A stretch of DNA of 64,000 bases from Eledone cirrhosa (GCA_964016885.1 OZ024743.1:164096719-164160718), one strand, 5' to 3'; positions 42,741-54,225 are shown, counted from the first letter of the stretch. Numbers and translations: made by a program. Notes: a model not told the origin generated them from the sequence alone.

Positions 42741-43639
42741 AAATGCATAAGGATTATACATACACGTGGGTGTGTATGTATTTGTGTGTGCGTATGTATG
42801 TGTATGTCCATCAGGGCATACGAATGTACTGGCCTAAATCTTCACTATTTACTTTTACTATTTTAATAACCTCTGTCATTTTCGTTTTCAATTTTATTTA
42901 CATCATTCTTAAACTCCGGGGCTGGAAATCATTCTGTTATTTTAAATAGAATATTAGTCTAACGACTCAATTTACACCATAAACTTGGTCTTGTCTTTGC
43001 ATGAAATTGTTCTTCTTGCTCCACATAACGACGTATTATCACGTATTATCCTTGCTTTTTTTCCGTTCACTGCCAGGGAATGTCTTCACGAACCAAAATA
43101 TCGTCTTCCTGTTTTCCTTCGGTTGCAACGTTTCTCGAAATATTTACTTCTGCGTTCACAGATTACTCTCAGTTCAATTTGAATGGGGAATTCCTGTTTC
43201 ATTGATTTTCTCCGTAACCATAGAAGCTTGTAGCTTGAAAATCGACCCAACGCCTCTTCGGGTCATTCTGCATAACTGTGTAAACTACACACAGAGGCAG
43301 AGAGAGAGAGAGAAATAGGCCGTTATACAGAGAGAGATACAATTAAAGTGTAGAAAGAGAATGACATCCCACAAAAGTCTAGAATCGGCTTAAACTATAA
43401 ATCAAAGTATCAGTTGAATGTTTAACTATATTGCGTTAGCTTTTATAAAATCGTTTTACACCAGTCTTTGATTTTACAGAACACAGAAAAAAGTGATACT
43501 ATTTGAAATCAATCTACGGTATATATTAATCTAGCTTTTTGAGGATAGTGTCATGTTATTGAACTAAGTCAGCTATTTGCATTTATTTCTATTTTTTTAA
43601 TATTGCTTTGTATTGGGTTTTTTTCATGATATTTTGCAA
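42741..43639. other. TG-rich patch and Helitron leader, no intact gene
   Basis: A GTGTGTATG patch to 42800, then non-coding sequence. 43130-43165 is shared with the Hel2 leader at 30050-30085, so from about 42950 this is probably the 5' part of Hel3b. Confidence 0.45.
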
Positions 43640-44413
43640 GAAAATTAATTTCATCATGTCACCAAAACACCGCTCACCTATCGGTGTAGTTACAATGTCC
43701 GCCAAACAGTTGAAATCTTCAAGTGAAACTCACGAAAAATATGAAAAAGACTTGGGAATAAAAGGACAAGTCAACATTGTGATACTGAGCAGAATATGAG
43801 ACGGGAAACAGAAAGGTTAAGACAACAAGAAAGACGATTTCAACTTTCTGAAAGTGTACATATTTTGAGAAGGGAAACAGAAAGATTAAGGCAATAAGAA
43901 AGACTATCACAACAAACAGCAGTTCAATATGAAAATCACAAAGAGGCAATGAGCGGCAGAATAAACTGGCTAAGAGTTGCATTTTCATATGATCCATCTC
44001 AGAATTATAGAAATGATCCTAAAGTCGCAATTGGTAGCATGGATATTACAATGTGTTGCTTAGGAGGAAATGTCGGACTTCCACTGATAGAGGACCCTCC
44101 AGCTTTTATCCATATACTGCCTACTGACCATACTAAGGAAGCTAAACACTGCAGAAGCAATGCTTAGCGGTATATTGCTGCATTTCAGATGACGTCCTTT
44201 GGAACTGAAAAAGATCATACTAACTATGGTTATTTCACATTTAAAATCCAAAGCCAATGCAACCATTTAGTCAGCAGTTTACTTCCCCAGCCTAATAAGG
44301 AAGTTTTATCATTGCTTTTTTTATGTCTCTCTCTCTCTCTCTCTCACACACACACCCAATACCGTTGTTTTCTCTTAACTGTTCTCCCGGGCGAAGCCGG
44401 GTACCTCAGCTAG
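43640..44413 (+). pseudogene. Helitron N-terminal coding remnant and 3' end (Hel3b)
   Basis: Frame-broken residues SSETHEKYEKDL and repeats of RRETERLRQQERR type (43720-43910), then NYRNDPKVAIGSMDI, CCLGGNVGLPLIEDPP, TDHTKEAKHCRSN, MTSFGTEKDHTNYGYFTFKI and HLVSSLLP (43950-44290). These are the conserved residues at the N terminus of Helitron RepHel proteins, before the Rep nuclease. The Rep and helicase domains are gone; the sequence passes straight to the 3' end, with hairpin CCCGG-GCGAAG-CCGGG (44386-44401), TACCTCAG and CTAG (44410-44413), followed by T. Confidence 0.75.
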
Positions 44414-45124
44414 TTAGTAGATAAATAGATTAGTGTGGGCACATATGTGTATGTATATATATATATATATATATATATAATAAAATGTTGTAGTTTGCTT
44501 GAAGTATTGTTTATAATGTGGAAGTGATATATGTAAGAAGGCAAAATGGATGGTAAGATGAAGGCAACAAAAAAGTTAGTTACCTGGTAATCTTTTTTTT
44601 TTGGGGGGGGGGGGGGGGTCGTTTCTTTTGTCGTAATATTTCGGGACTTAAAATTTCCAGAGTATAAAGAACTCTCAGAGAAAAAAATGTTCCTAGCTTT
44701 AAATTTGAAATTTAGAAACTGCTTTCATGCGTTGTTTGATGTTTGTTGTAGTATTCACATGAAGCAGGAGGATGACGTCAATTGAAGTATGTAATATCTC
44801 ATGGAATCAAATGTACAATGTTTTTTAATGTCTAAAGAAAATTGTCACAGAAATGCTGCCTCTTAAAATAAAATTTTGCCTGAGATAGATTAGCAAAATT
44901 TGGTGGGGTGGAGAGGCATTATTTGAGAGCCAAGAGTACATAAATTGTTGGAGAAGGGATCTTCTTGTAAAAAACATTCGAGCACCACAAAAACATAATG
45001 AAAAGTTTTAATATATTAAGCCATTAAACCAAGAGACGCTAAATCTAGATAACCTCATTGGTTTGTTTACAAAAAGTGAAAATAAAACAAAAGGTGTTAG
45101 AACATATATAAAAAAATAACTATG
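44414..45124. other. No gene; contains 16-bp G-run
   Basis: TA repeat at 44455-44480 and a T10-G16 run at 44593-44618. The remainder is AT-rich without a recognised family. Confidence 0.5.
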
Positions 45125-45545
45125 CTGTTACCAACCCAGCCAAAACCGCCTCTGGTTTTATGAAATAAAACCACCCATTTTAAAGATTTCCAATTTTAAA
45201 TTAAAATCCAACAATTTCATATAAAAATCTTACATCAAGTTATTATCTTAGTAATAAAAGGGCGGTGGATTGGCAGTATCGGTAGAGGGTCGGACGCCAT
45301 GCTTTCCAGCATAGTTACGTCCCTTTACGGTCTGAGTTCAAATCCCGCCGAGGTTGACTTTGCCTTTCATCCTTACGGGGTCGATAAAATAAAGTACCAG
45401 TAATGCACTGGGTAATTGCTGGCCTTGTGCCTAAAGTAGAAACAATTATCTTAGTAATGAAATAATAAATAATTTTAGTAAATCTCTCGAAATTCTTTAT
45501 AAAAATAGTGTATTTCATTAGAACTTTGGTCATGAAAGGATTAAG
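45125..45545. mobile_element. M2 MITE split by SINE1
   Basis: Left part 45125-45241 (GGTTTTATGAAATAAAACCACC, TTCATATAAAAATCTTACATC) and right part 45463-45545 (ATAATTTTAGTAAATCTCTCG, ATGAAAGGATTAA at the TTAA end). SINE1 entered between them. Confidence 0.7.
45260..45444 (+). mobile_element. SINE1, full length, with 18-bp target duplication
   Basis: Head GGCGGTGGATTGGCAGTATC with A-box-like TGGCAGTATCGG, B box GTCTGAGTTCAAATCCC, body CCTTTCATCCTTACGGGGTC and 3' end CTAAAGTAGAAACAATTA. The host sequence ATTATCTTAGTAAT(A/G)AAA is duplicated at 45242-45259 and 45445-45462. Confidence 0.9.
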
Positions 45546-45637
45546 ATTAGATAAATCATTGTGCAAAGTTTAAGTGAGAAAATGATTATAAATATATTTA
45601 ATATTTTAATAGCATATGTATATGAGTATGTCTTTTC

Positions 45638-45855
45638 ATCATCATCATCACCGTTTTACGTCCATTTTGTACACTAGCATGGGTTAAACAAGTTATCCTG
45701 TTGTGGACAATACTAGGTAAGGTGATCATGTCTTGCTCATACTAACTGATGTCGGCCTGGTTTCTACAGCTGGATGCCCTTCCAAACACCAACCTCATTT
45801 ACAGTGAGTACTGGGTGCTTTTTGTCGGGACACCTGCATGACCACTTTACAGTTT
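45638..45855 (-). mobile_element. LINE-A tail, antisense
   Basis: (CAT)n start, CCGTTTTACGTCCATTTTG, CACTAGCATGGGTTAAAC, CTACAGCTGGATGCCCTTCC, CACCTGCATGACCACTTTAC. Two 3' UTR subunits are retained. Confidence 0.75.
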
Positions 45856-45879
45856 TTAATTACCTATCATTATATAATT

Positions 45880-46142
45880 GGCAGCGGATTGGCAGAGTTG
45901 TTAGAACATTGGGTAGAATACTTTGCAGTATTTGTTCCCATGTCCTGCTCTCTGAGTTCAAATCTTGCTCAGGTCAACTTTGTCTTTTAAGGTCAATAAA
46001 AAAAGTACCAGCGTGATACTGGGGTTGATTCTTCCTCTTTATCTTTTTCTCACATTCATTCTCTCACTCTCCTTCTCTGGAAGAAATTAAAAATGCCCTA
46101 GAAATGCCTTATGTCAATATGGCACCATGACACCCTCAGGAG
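45880..46142 (+). mobile_element. SINE2, full length, with 13-bp target duplication
   Basis: Head GGCAGCGGATTGGCAGAGTT, B-box region TCTGAGTTCAAATCTTGC, body GTACCAGCGTGATACTGGGG and 3' end TATGGCACCATGACACCCTC. TCATTATATAATT is duplicated at 45867-45879 and 46143-46155. Confidence 0.85.
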
Positions 46143-46164
46143 TCATTATATAATTATTTGGACG

Positions 46165-46346
46165 GTGGATTGGCAGTATCGGTAGAGGGTCGGATGCCAT
46201 GCTTTGACGCATAGAGCTACGGCCCTTTATGGTCTGAGTTCAAATTCCGCCGAGGTTAACTTTGCCTTTCATCCTTACAGGGTCGATAAAATAAAGTACC
46301 AGTAATGTACTGGGTAATTGCTGGCCTTGTGCCAAAAGTAGAAACA
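46165..46346 (+). mobile_element. SINE1 with 20-bp target duplication, inserted at the SINE2 border
   Basis: A complete SINE1 (GGTGGATTGGCAGTATCGG to AAAAGTAGAAACA). The flanking 20-mer ATTATATAATTATTTGGACG occurs at 46145-46164 and 46347-46366. Its left copy overlaps the right target duplication of the neighbouring SINE2, so SINE1 came second. Confidence 0.9.
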
Positions 46347-46457
46347 ATTATATAATTATTTGGACGAAAGTGGGAGGATGGAGTGTGGGGTGTATACTGG
46401 GTTAAGAAGTGCCTACCGACAGTAGGTTTAAGTTTGTATGCTTATATATATATAATT

Positions 46458-47140
46458 ATCATCGTTTTTATGCCTGTTTTTCTATGCTTGCTTGGTTTGA
46501 ATGGCTCCTTCTCAGCATGGCATCTCTCCACTTGTCATATTCCTTCGTCATCTCTTCCAGTCATAGCAATTTGAGGTCAGCTCTCACAATCTCTGCCCAG
46601 ATCTTTCTTGGTTTTTCTCTACTGCAGCTTCCTTCCACTAAGATTTCCTGTCGTTTCTTCACCCATTGGTCATTGTCACATGCACATCACATGTCCATAC
46701 CAATACAGTCTTCTTTCCTGCACACCACCTTGGATTCCTCATAAACCTACCCTCAGCTCGTTGAAGCTCTGCCGTTCTCTCACACTTACATTGCACATCC
46801 AACAAAGCATGGCTGCTTCATTTCTCAACAGTCTACAGTCACAGTCCATGTTTCACTACCATGCAGCATTGCATTTCGCACACAGGCATCACACAGGCTT
46901 CCTTTTGTATGTCGGGAGAAACCTTTTGTTGTCAACAGTGGGAGTAGCTTTCTGAACTTCTTCCATCCTATCCTTATTCTAACTATTATATTTTCAGCAC
47001 ACCCTCTTCCACTGCTAATTAAGTCACCTAGATAGCAGAAGCTATCAACCACGTCTATGGATCCTTCCTGTGACTGGAAAAGATTTATATCATTGGTATT
47101 CTTCCTCTGAACATTGACTTCACTTCTAACCCACATACAC
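46458..47140 (-). pseudogene. LINE-B copy 3, C-terminal part and 3' UTR
   Basis: The minus-strand frame 47136-46825 has VVDSFCYLGDLISSGRGCAE, IRIGWKKFRKLLPLLTTKGF and AMLHGSETW, then decayed RNEAAMLCWMCNV-like residues and HWVKK-like residues down to about 46640. The 3' UTR ends at the boundary near 46458. The copy starts just downstream of where the finger should be; no RT is included. Confidence 0.75.
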
Positions 47141-47172
47141 CTTTTAATTATATATATATAATTATATATTCA

Positions 47173-50031
47173 TGTGCAGATCTTTTTGCATACACACCCA
47201 CAATACATAGGGAAACAGAAACAGCATATTTGTTTGTTTACATTTACATTTTGTTCTACTGTATGGATGGACAGACAGGACAAAATTGTTATTGTGACAT
47301 CCATGGATGAAGTGTGTAATAAAACTGGGCAATGTTCCAAAATAGAACATTGCCCAGAAAATCACATCTGTCATCTATGTACAGAACCAGAGAACTTCTT
47401 CCGAAATCCAGGTTAGACTGTCTTTTTCGAACTCAACTGAGACACGTTCATATCTTTTGGTCTCTGATAAAGCTAGGTGTGAAAGTTGGATTGCCTTCCG
47501 GACACGCTCTGGTCTTCCACCTGATGTCCCCCCAAAGCTGCGTACTGCAGCTTCCTTAAACTGCAACTCGGCACAACATGAAAGCTTCAGCCTACGTGAT
47601 GATGGGCAGATATGGAAGTTTATTAAGACTGATGAAACATGGAAAAGAGATACCAGCTGGTCTGAAAACACTGTACCCACAACAATTGGCAATAAAAAAA
47701 ATGTAAAAACTCTGGAAAACTAAATCAGAATAACCTGCCATCCCCTGCACATAATCATAGACTGGAATCACGGTACAAATTGTTGTCCTTAAATGCACGT
47801 AGTCTATGCAATAAGATACATTTTTTTTTTACTCCTACATCAAAAGTATCGACCCTGACTTCATTACAGTCACAGAAACATGGGCACATTCCTTACTCTG
47901 TGATGGGGTTTTCAGCATAACTGGCTACAACTTGTTTTGTAAAGACCGCAATAATCGTCGTCATCCTGGTGTAATGGTCTACGTTCATTCAAATTTTTCA
48001 GCAATTCCTTGTGTTGATTTGAACCAATCGTAGCAAGAAGTATTTTTCTGCAATATACATATGATCATGTCAACACTTCTACTTGGAGTCGTTTACTGCT
48101 CCCCAAATTACCATCAGGACACACAGCTTTGTGATATCCTCAGAGCTGCTGCCAGGAAAACAGCCTCTTATGTTTTTATTGCAGGGGTTTTCACTCACCC
48201 TGAGATTGACTGGGAAACCTTTTGTTGGCTGCAAAGTGCAAATGATTTCCTTGCACTAGTGCTGGACTCGAACTGGTCCCAAGTAGTCACCTCCCCAACA
48301 AGAGGTGACAATACTTTGGATCTACTCTTCACCACTACTCCTGAAACGGTTATTAGTGTTAGTACTGAGGAACCTTTAGGTGACTGATTATGCTATGATC
48401 ATTGCCAATCTGTCCCTCATGGGCAGTAACAAAAACCACAACCATCTCCAAACTGCTCACTTTAACTGGAATAAAGCAGACTGGAACTGTTACTGTACCG
48501 AGCTGCAACGTTCAAACTGGCTTGAGTTTTACGCTTCTGGAGATGTCAACACTGTACTCCAGAACATCCTGAACTCAATATGGACAGCATGTGTAACTTT
48601 GGTGCCACGTAAGCAGAAAAAACATCCCAAAAATGTAATTTGGGAGACTGCAGCAGTCTGTCTTGCCAGGAAAGAACATTGTAATGCTGAACGTGAGTAC
48701 AAACTGCATAAATCAGATATCAATAGGAAAAAGCGGAATAAATCATCCAACCATCTCAAGCAGGTGACAAAAAAAGCAGTGCTTGAATTGGAGCAGCGCA
48801 TAGCAACCAACAGTAAGGTGTTCTGGGAGTATGTTCACTCAAAGCAGAGGTCTCACTCTCCAGTTGGTCCCCTTCGCAATCCCCACACAAATCAGGTTAC
48901 TGACCAAGGAATGCGAAGAACTCATTGCTGAATGCTAGCAGGCATTTTCACTGTTGAAGACCAAAATGTACCATCTCCACCACCTATCAAATTCTATTAC
49001 AACTATGGAATTTACACCTGCAATGCTGCGACGTCACCTTAAAAATAAACGCAACCATGCCTCTCCTGGTGTTACGTACCTGCTTCTCAAACGTGGTGGG
49101 TACTTCCTTCTGCACCAGCTATCACGCTTCTTTCAATTCTGTCTGAACAATGGTGCTACTCCAGAGCAGTGGAAAACTGCCAGTGTCATTCCTCTGTTCA
49201 AAAAGGGTGACCGCACACCACCTGTCAACTATCGTCCAGTCAGTCTTACTAGCTGCATTGCCAAACTGATGGAATCCTGTGTCAGAGAAACACTTGGGCA
49301 TTATTGACAGCAGTGATTTGCATTGGACGAAGCACGTCTTTAAAATTGTCAAGAAGGCCGAGGGTGTCTTAGCATCATTCAGCAAGACCTTTGTCAGCCG
49401 CTCTCCAGCTATCTATTTAAAGCTGTATATAGCTATGGTGCGGCCACACTTTTGCATCACCAATCTGGAACCCCTATCTTGCTCAGAACATTGACCTCCT
49501 GGAAACTGTTCAGAGACGTGCAACCAAGCAAATATCCTCCATCAGGCATCTACCATACTCTGAACGCCTTGCTTCCCTCGGCATGGATACATTGAAGCTC
49601 CGATGTCTGGCAACTGACTTGGTAAACACCCACAAAATTAATGACCATCTTGCCAACAACAACCCTGAGGACCTTTTTGATTTCCATGTGTCTAACACAC
49701 GTGGGCATGCCTATAAAGTCAGAAAACAGCACAGCACCCTTGACTTTCGGAAACATTTTTTTGCCGCTCAGAGTTGCTGAAGCATGGAACAAACTACCTG
49801 CATCAGTTGTTAGCTGTTGAGACACTGCATCCTTTAAATCCTCCATGCTTCCTGAGATTCGCCAACACTACACCTGATATCTCCCCTCCATAGACACACA
49901 CACATGTATTTCATGATTCGTACACTGTTCATTTTCCTGACATTTGTACATTATTCTATGTATTTTACATGCACCTTTGATGAGTTGTAGAGCACTATAC
50001 ACAATAATTTCATTATTATTATTATTATTTG
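47173..50031 (+). mobile_element. LINE-F: CR1/L2-like retrotransposon with deleted RT core
   Basis: The pre-endonuclease region is at 47457-47723. The endonuclease is decayed: KLLSLNARSLCNKI (47775), VTETWAHS-like residues, LLGVVYCSPN (48080), HPEIDWETF (48200), SPTRGDNTLDLLFTTTPETV (48295). The linker has HFNWNKADWN, KVFWEYVHSK. The RT begins KRNHASPGVTYLLLK, LNNGATPEQWKTASVIPLFK and VNYRPVSLTSCIAKLME, then jumps at about 49303 straight to the thumb region (LHWTKHVFKIVKKAEGVLAS, FVSRSPAIYLKLYIAMVRPH), so the palm with the YADD-type box is missing. It ends with EAWNKLP-like residues (49785) and an ATT-repeat tail at 50010-50029, as in CR1/L2-type elements. Numerous stops are present. Confidence 0.8.
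47325..47357. repeat. 13-bp perfect inverted repeat with 7-base loop
   Basis: CTGGGCAATGTTC (47325-47337), loop CAAAATA, GAACATTGCCCAG (47345-47357). Lies at the start of LINE-F. Confidence 0.95.
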
Positions 50032-50039
50032 ATTACTCC

Positions 50040-50670
50040 TGTGCATCCTCTACATACAAAGTCTTCCCTTCTTGTTAGTCTACTTATCCCACTACATCTC
50101 TTGTGTACGTATTGTGTCTCTATTGTCCGTATTGTGTAAATTATATGGAGTTTATGCCTACTCCTTTTCTGCATATTGAGCAGGGCCACTTCCTTGAGGG
50201 AATCTGGGTCCTAACTTCTCTCCTACTCACTAGCACTTTAGTTTTGGCTAAGTTTACTCTTAGATCACTTGGTTCTAAATTTTGTTTCCATAGTCGGAAC
50301 TTATTTTCTCGGTCTTTAATGGATTTGAGTATATGCACCAAATCATCTGCATAGAGAAGTTGCCATGGGCAGCCGGTCTTAAACTCCTCTGTTTACTCTC
50401 AGACCTTTTGATTCCAAATTCAGTTTCCATTATCGGTATTTATTTTCTAGTTCTTTTTTGGTTTCAGCTATAAAGACCAAATCATCTGCATAGAGAAGTT
50501 CCCGTGTACAGCTGGTTTTAAACTGCTCTGTTGTGGCCTGGAGAACTATGATGCACAGCAGTGGGCTATGAACTGAACCTTTATGAACTCCTACTTATGC
50601 CTTGATTTAAACTCATTTCCTACTCTCACTTTACTGACAACTCCTCTGTACATAGCTTGCTCTGCTCTCA
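50040..50670 (-). pseudogene. Two overlapping LINE-A/B RT fragments
   Basis: 50040-50395 encodes (minus strand) RT end and finger start: YADDLVHIL-like residues, NKFRLWKQNLEPSDLRVNLA, KVLVSRREVRTQIPSRKWPC, SICRKGVGINSI. From about 50396 the same RT region begins again (GTTTACTCTCAGACC repeats 50247-50262) and runs to 50670, so two partial copies are joined head to tail. Neither is complete. Confidence 0.65.
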
Positions 50671-50681
50671 CCTAATTTCCT

Positions 50682-50790
<109 letters not shown>

Positions 50791-51304
50791 TGTTCATTAG
50801 TGACCTTTCTTCAGGCGCTTATACAAGTTTATATCAAAGGGAAATAATTCCAAGATGTAAATTTGTGATTGTGTTCATATACTGTAGCAGAAGTATTGTA
50901 TTATGTGGTGAAATGTAATATAGAGATGGTAATGTTTATTAAGGTATGAAGTATAGTAGTATAGAAAGTGTATTATGTAAGTGTGGAAAGGAAAAGAGAA
51001 AGAAAAGATATAATGGAAGTATATAAATCAAATTAAGGTTGTTGAAAACCAGTCGAATTTGTTGAATATTTCCACTTAACAAGCAGTTGAGTTTTGAGAT
51101 GGAGGCATCCCCTAAAAATTTGACTCTTTGAGTTTAAGTAAATATTGTTCAGAGATGACAAACTTTGTAATATCCTAAATTTCTCACTCAGATAGAGGTA
51201 ACATTTCTTGGTACCATTTGGTGTAAGGACTGGATCTTTCAAGTATCTTCCAAGAGATATTATGTGGGGCTCCTTTCTCCTTTAATTACTTTATTTGCCA
51301 GGGT
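50791..51304. other. No gene recognised
   Basis: GTGACCTTTCTTCAGGCGC at 50799-50817 has the look of a retroelement untranslated region, but no family can be assigned. The remainder is AT-rich. Confidence 0.35.
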
Positions 51305-51910
51305 TGTACCAGGAGGTTAGTTGAGAAGCTAGGCAATCATTTACGAGAAGGGAAGCAGAAAATGAAAAATTTAAGCATGTTCCTCAATGTGAGGACCAAA
51401 GATGTGGTGTGTTCAGGATTGCGAAGCAGTGTGTCAGGAAAAATTGTGATGTCATTAGGGAAAAGTGTGTCTGTGATGATAATGGTGTACTCTCCCTCAC
51501 TGATGCTCAAAAGAAGGTAGCATGGATGTGCCACTATGAAATACTACTAAATGAAGATAGTTTTCCCTAAGTTGAACCAGCTGTACAAGTTAGCAGTAGT
51601 ATAGTAAGTAAGGCAATCAAGGATATGAAGGCAGGCAAAGCAGCTAGACCTTCGGGAATTGTTGCTGAGACACTGAAAGCATCTGGGATGGTAGTCATGT
51701 CATGGCCACCCGTATTGTAAACCAAGTAATACAAAATGGTGTCATACCCAACGACTGACATAGCAGCATCATTGTCAACTGCTGCAATGGCAAAGGAGAT
51801 GTTCTGGACTGAGGAAAAAATAGAAGCATCAAGCTGGTTGACCAGGTCTTGAAGATCCCACAAAGAGGTATCGCACAGCTGATTAGGGATCGAGTATACC
51901 TTTGAATTAC
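51305..51910 (+). pseudogene. LINE-A fragment (linker and RT N-terminal part)
   Basis: Decayed linker with RREAENEKFKHV-like residues, then GVLSLTDAQKKVAW-like residues (51485-51530) and AIKDMKAGKAARPSGIVAET-like residues (51610-51670). It breaks off around 51910 before the catalytic region. Multiple stops and frameshifts. Confidence 0.65.
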
Positions 51911-52349
51911 ATTCTATCAAGAACAGGTCATAGAGTTTCACCTCTACGTTCTTGTGGTCAGAAACTCTTTGGCACTATTTATTCCAATATAGAAACTATA
52001 AGTCTGAGAGAGAGGCCATGTTGAAACCAATCCTTAAAAAACTACCAAGATTGGAAGTTCAATATATGATTACAGGTCTACCAAATATAAACAAAATCTT
52101 TGAGTACATGGAAGCTATTTTCCTTTTCTTTTTCCTTTTCTTCTGCATAATCTACCTCCCATTGGCCTTCAATGTTTGAAATTTTATATTTTTTCCTCTT
52201 TTTTTAAATAAAAATGTTTTTTATTACCTCTCTCACTAGCTGTTTTTGATATCCAACTGTAAGGAGTACTCGATTCTTCCCCTAGTCTGCCATGGCTTAC
52301 TAGCTCTATACAGACGTTTAAATTGAATAAATAAATAAATAAATAGCTT
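51911..52349. other. Unassigned; ends in (AAAT)n
   Basis: A 75-codon frame at 51952-52179 has no recognised domain. The AAATAAAT run at 52328-52346 could be the 3' tail of a degraded retroelement. Confidence 0.35.
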
Positions 52350-52600
52350 CCTTTGATGTTGTATCTTATAGCAGATTTCCCTGGAGCTTTAATGATAAGG
52401 GCCCTTATGCAGGTTTAATGATAAGGGCCCCTATGGAGGTTTAGCTGACCTATGATTGTTTTATCTTATAGGTTTCCTGGATGTTTTAATTACAGAGGCC
52501 CCAGTCATATGAAAAACAATGCAAAACAAAGCACCTTATTCGAGAATACAATATGCCACCTAGTCCAGGAATCGAAATTCAAACCTTATAATTATGGTTT
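52350..52600 (-). mobile_element. SINE4 fragment, antisense, with local duplication
   Basis: TTTAATGATAAGGGCCCTTATG and TTTAATGATAAGGGCCCCTATG are two adjacent copies of one segment (52388-52441). They are followed by AAAACAATGCAAAACAAAGCACC, TATTCGAGAATACAATATGC and GGAATCGAAATTCAAACC, the antisense tRNA-like head region. Confidence 0.5.
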
Positions 52601-52999
52601 TACATACCTTCACTTCAATATATTGAGTTATATTTCCAAATTCTCCAACTACTTTTGTTTTTATATACAATCAGGTGTGTGTAATATAACCTCTGTACAA
52701 TCTCAGACATTCTACACAGTTTTTTCAGTATTAATATTGTTTCTCCTTTATTAATCCAATGCACGCTGTTTATATATGAGTAAGAACACAAATAACAAAT
52801 ATATGCAACTTCTCTCTATTTTTGTGTTACTTCTCTTTAAATCAATATGGCAAGTTAGATCATTTTTGGCATTGGAGGAAATTATATCCATTTAGGTCTG
52901 CTGTTTAATATATTCAATCAATAAAAGTATTAAAAAATAAATACAAGAAAAGAAACCAGGGTAAATCAAAGATATTTGTTTTGGGTGTGTTTTATTGTG
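52601..52999. other. No gene recognised
   Basis: AT-rich sequence without a recognised family. Confidence 0.4.
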
Positions 53000-53210
53000 G
53001 CATTGGCACAAACACTTTACAGGAGATGATGAAGGAATGCAATGAGTGTAGAGATACTGTGCTGAGAAGAACCTGTCCAACCCATGCAAGCTTGGAAAAA
53101 TGGATATAAAAATGATGATAATGTTTTATGGTAGATATAAATACTTTAAAGTAAACACCTTAGTATCATAGAACCAGGACCATTTTGGTATCCAAAGAGT
53201 CTGAGTTAAC
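53000..53210 (+). mobile_element. LINE tail and M2 MITE end
   Basis: 53000-53117: CTGTCCAACCCATGCAAGCT and TGGAAAAATGGATATAAAAATGATGA, a LINE-B type 3' end. 53120-53208: AGATATAAATACTTTAAAG, ATCATAGAACCAGGACC, TTTGGTATCCAAAGAG, the right end of M2. Confidence 0.55.
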
Positions 53211-53608
53211 AACTAAATACAGTATTCTTTTGATGTCTTTGATATTTTTTTAATGAGTTGTTAATGTACATTTATCTCTAATAATTCTTCTCTTTCTCAG
53301 AACTCTTCCCCCTCATATACTTTTACCTTCCTTTTATAAATCCCTTCTTCAGTAATACATTTCCTTTCATGCAAACTATCCTTAGGAAAATCCATCTTCC
53401 ATAACATTTCTCTTTAAAAATAAATCTTTACTGCATTAGACACTGCAGAAGCTTATATACAAAAAGATGGTACAATAACAAACATATTGACTTATCATAG
53501 GATTGCCTAATTAGTTAAAACAACAGCAGCAGCATTTTCCCATAAAATCTCTCCTTGAAAAACTGATAAAGCATTTCTGCCCCCTCCCCACTTTTTCCTA
53601 TAAATTAT
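53211..53608. other. No gene recognised
   Basis: AT-rich, with CTTCCATAACATTTC and similar motifs repeated loosely (53390 and 53905). No gene. Confidence 0.4.
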
Positions 53609-53858
53609 AAAATATTTTGCATAAACTCAACAAAACACCTGTCCTATAAAATATTTTGCATAAACCCTTCAACAAAACACCTGTCCTATAAAATATTTTG
53701 CATAAACCCTTCAACAAAACACCTGTTCTATAAAATATTTTGCATAAACCCTTCAACAAAACACCTGTCCTATAAAATAGTTTGCATAAACCCTTCAACA
53801 AAACACCTGTCCTATAAAATATTTTGCATAAACCCTTCAACAAAACACCTGTTCTATA
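53609..53858. repeat. 42-bp minisatellite, six units
   Basis: Unit of about 42 bp containing TATAAAATATTTTGCATAAA, CCCTTCAACAAAACACCTGT and C/T. Because 42 is divisible by three, an antisense frame reads YRTGVLLKGLCKIF over and over; this is a consequence of the repeat, not evidence of a protein. Confidence 0.95.
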
Positions 53859-53939
53859 AAAATCTTCCACTTATAAAAAATGAAACTTATTTCTGCCAAA
53901 CTCCATCTTCCATAATATCTTCCCTTCATGTTAAATTTA

Positions 53940-54225
53940 AGTGTGTGTTGAACCTCCATGAATTTCAACAATGATTGTTCTAATTATTCAGACAACAGGA
54001 CAACCTTCTGATGAAATTACATTCACATGCCTGAGCATTCATACCCTTAACATAGTTCTCAAGATTTAGCAGTACACAATGTGTGACAAGGTTGCCTCTT
54101 GGAAATAGAGGAGCAACTAATTTTTTTCAGCTGAGTGAACTGAAGCTAACAACAATTGAAACTCACAACTATACAATTGTGAGCAGAATCTCCAGCAATT
54201 ACACCTTCACTATATTTAACCAGTT
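53940..54225 (-). mobile_element. SINE5, antisense
   Basis: GAATTTCAACAATGATTGTTC, CATGCCTGAGCATTCATACCC, AACATAGTTCTCAAGATTTAG, CAATGTGTGACAAGGTTGCC and CAGCTGAGTGAACTGAAGC, then a degraded tRNA-like head. Confidence 0.6.

Noticed and set aside
51952..52179. 75-codon frame as a possible host exon
   Set aside because: No splice sites of good quality and a hydrophobic low-complexity end; no family recognised.
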